Below are positions 15,346 through 15,389 of a stretch of DNA of 15,389 nucleotides, piece by piece. The notes under the pieces are model-generated. The model did no database searches and was not told the origin of the DNA. It saw only the letters and a list, made by a program, of their open reading frames with translations. The position numbers and the translations under genes were made by a program. Source of the DNA: an uncultured Clostridia bacterium (GTDB lineage Bacteria > Bacillota > Clostridia > Oscillospirales > Acutalibacteraceae); contig CAMFYM010000023.1 in NCBI GenBank assembly GCA_946002045.1, positions 1 through 15,389 on the forward strand, read 5' to 3'. Position 1 is the first letter of the stretch. Every line of letters starts with the position of its first letter.

Positions 15346-15389
15346 CTGTCTCTTATACACATCTGACGCTGCCGACGAAGGCTTAGGTG
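15346..15389. other. Illumina Nextera (Tn5) adapter with i5 index, not genomic
   Basis: Bases 15346-15364 are the 19-bp Tn5 mosaic end as found in Nextera adapters (CTGTCTCTTATACACATCT). Bases 15365-15378 (GACGCTGCCGACGA) complete the reverse complement of the Nextera read-1 adapter. Bases 15379-15386 (AGGCTTAG) are the reverse complement of CTAAGCCT, the i5 index sold as S508/N508. The last three (GTG) match the start of the P5 segment. This is untrimmed library sequence, so true genomic sequence ends at 15345. Confidence 0.98.

Noticed and set aside
15346..15364. Tn5-like mosaic end suggesting a transposon terminus
   Set aside because: It is followed by the Nextera linker, an i5 index and P5 bases in exact order, so it comes from library preparation.

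Overview
The window is one long minus-strand operon for making a surface polysaccharide (capsule or exopolysaccharide), read from right to left. Fourteen genes lie head to tail with gaps of 20 nt or less, or with 1-4 nt overlaps. I see no gene on the plus strand, no RNA gene, no mobile element, no CRISPR array and no gene-free stretch over 300 bases. The AT-rich composition, purine-rich Shine-Dalgarno sites, the split CpsC/CpsD (Wzz plus BY-kinase) pair and the iron-sulfur/radical enzymes fit an anaerobic low-GC Firmicute. A gut-type clostridium such as Ruminococcaceae/Oscillospiraceae is my guess, not a demonstrated identity.

Layout in transcription order: (1) export and chain-length control plus priming at 15312-12225: CpsC-like adaptor, CpsD-like tyrosine autokinase with a very tyrosine-rich tail, and a polyprenyl-phosphate sugar-1-phosphate transferase. 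(2) Two GT4 glycosyltransferases at 12204-9877. (3) A block of five probable modification genes at 9873-4575: a hexapeptide-repeat acetyltransferase, a radical SAM protein with a SPASM/twitch-like C-terminal domain, a membrane acyltransferase-3, a polysaccharide pyruvyl transferase and an FrhB-like iron-sulfur flavoprotein. (4) Two more GT4 glycosyltransferases at 4570-2265. (5) Precursor supply at 2251-52: a UDP-glucuronate 4-epimerase (CapI type) and UDP-glucose 6-dehydrogenase, which together would make UDP-GlcA and UDP-GalA.

Together these describe a Wzx/Wzy-type pathway: a sugar-phosphate is placed on undecaprenyl phosphate, four GTs extend it (probably with at least one uronic acid), acyl/pyruvyl/redox enzymes decorate it, and CpsC/CpsD control export and length. 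The flippase (Wzx), polymerase (Wzy), tyrosine phosphatase (CpsB/Wzb) and LytR-CpsA-Psr ligase are absent here. They may lie beyond either end.

The right end is not genomic. From 15346 to 15389 the sequence is a Nextera/Tn5 library adapter with an i5 index, so the natural sequence stops at 15345, just after a perfect TATAAT -10-like box. The most interesting biological leads are the redox-plus-pyruvyl modification block, a 7-bp tandem duplication that separates two genes that would otherwise be one in-frame fusion, and the tyrosine-rich tail of the kinase. Two genes whose longest frames begin with GTG or TTG are annotated here from better-supported internal ATG starts.
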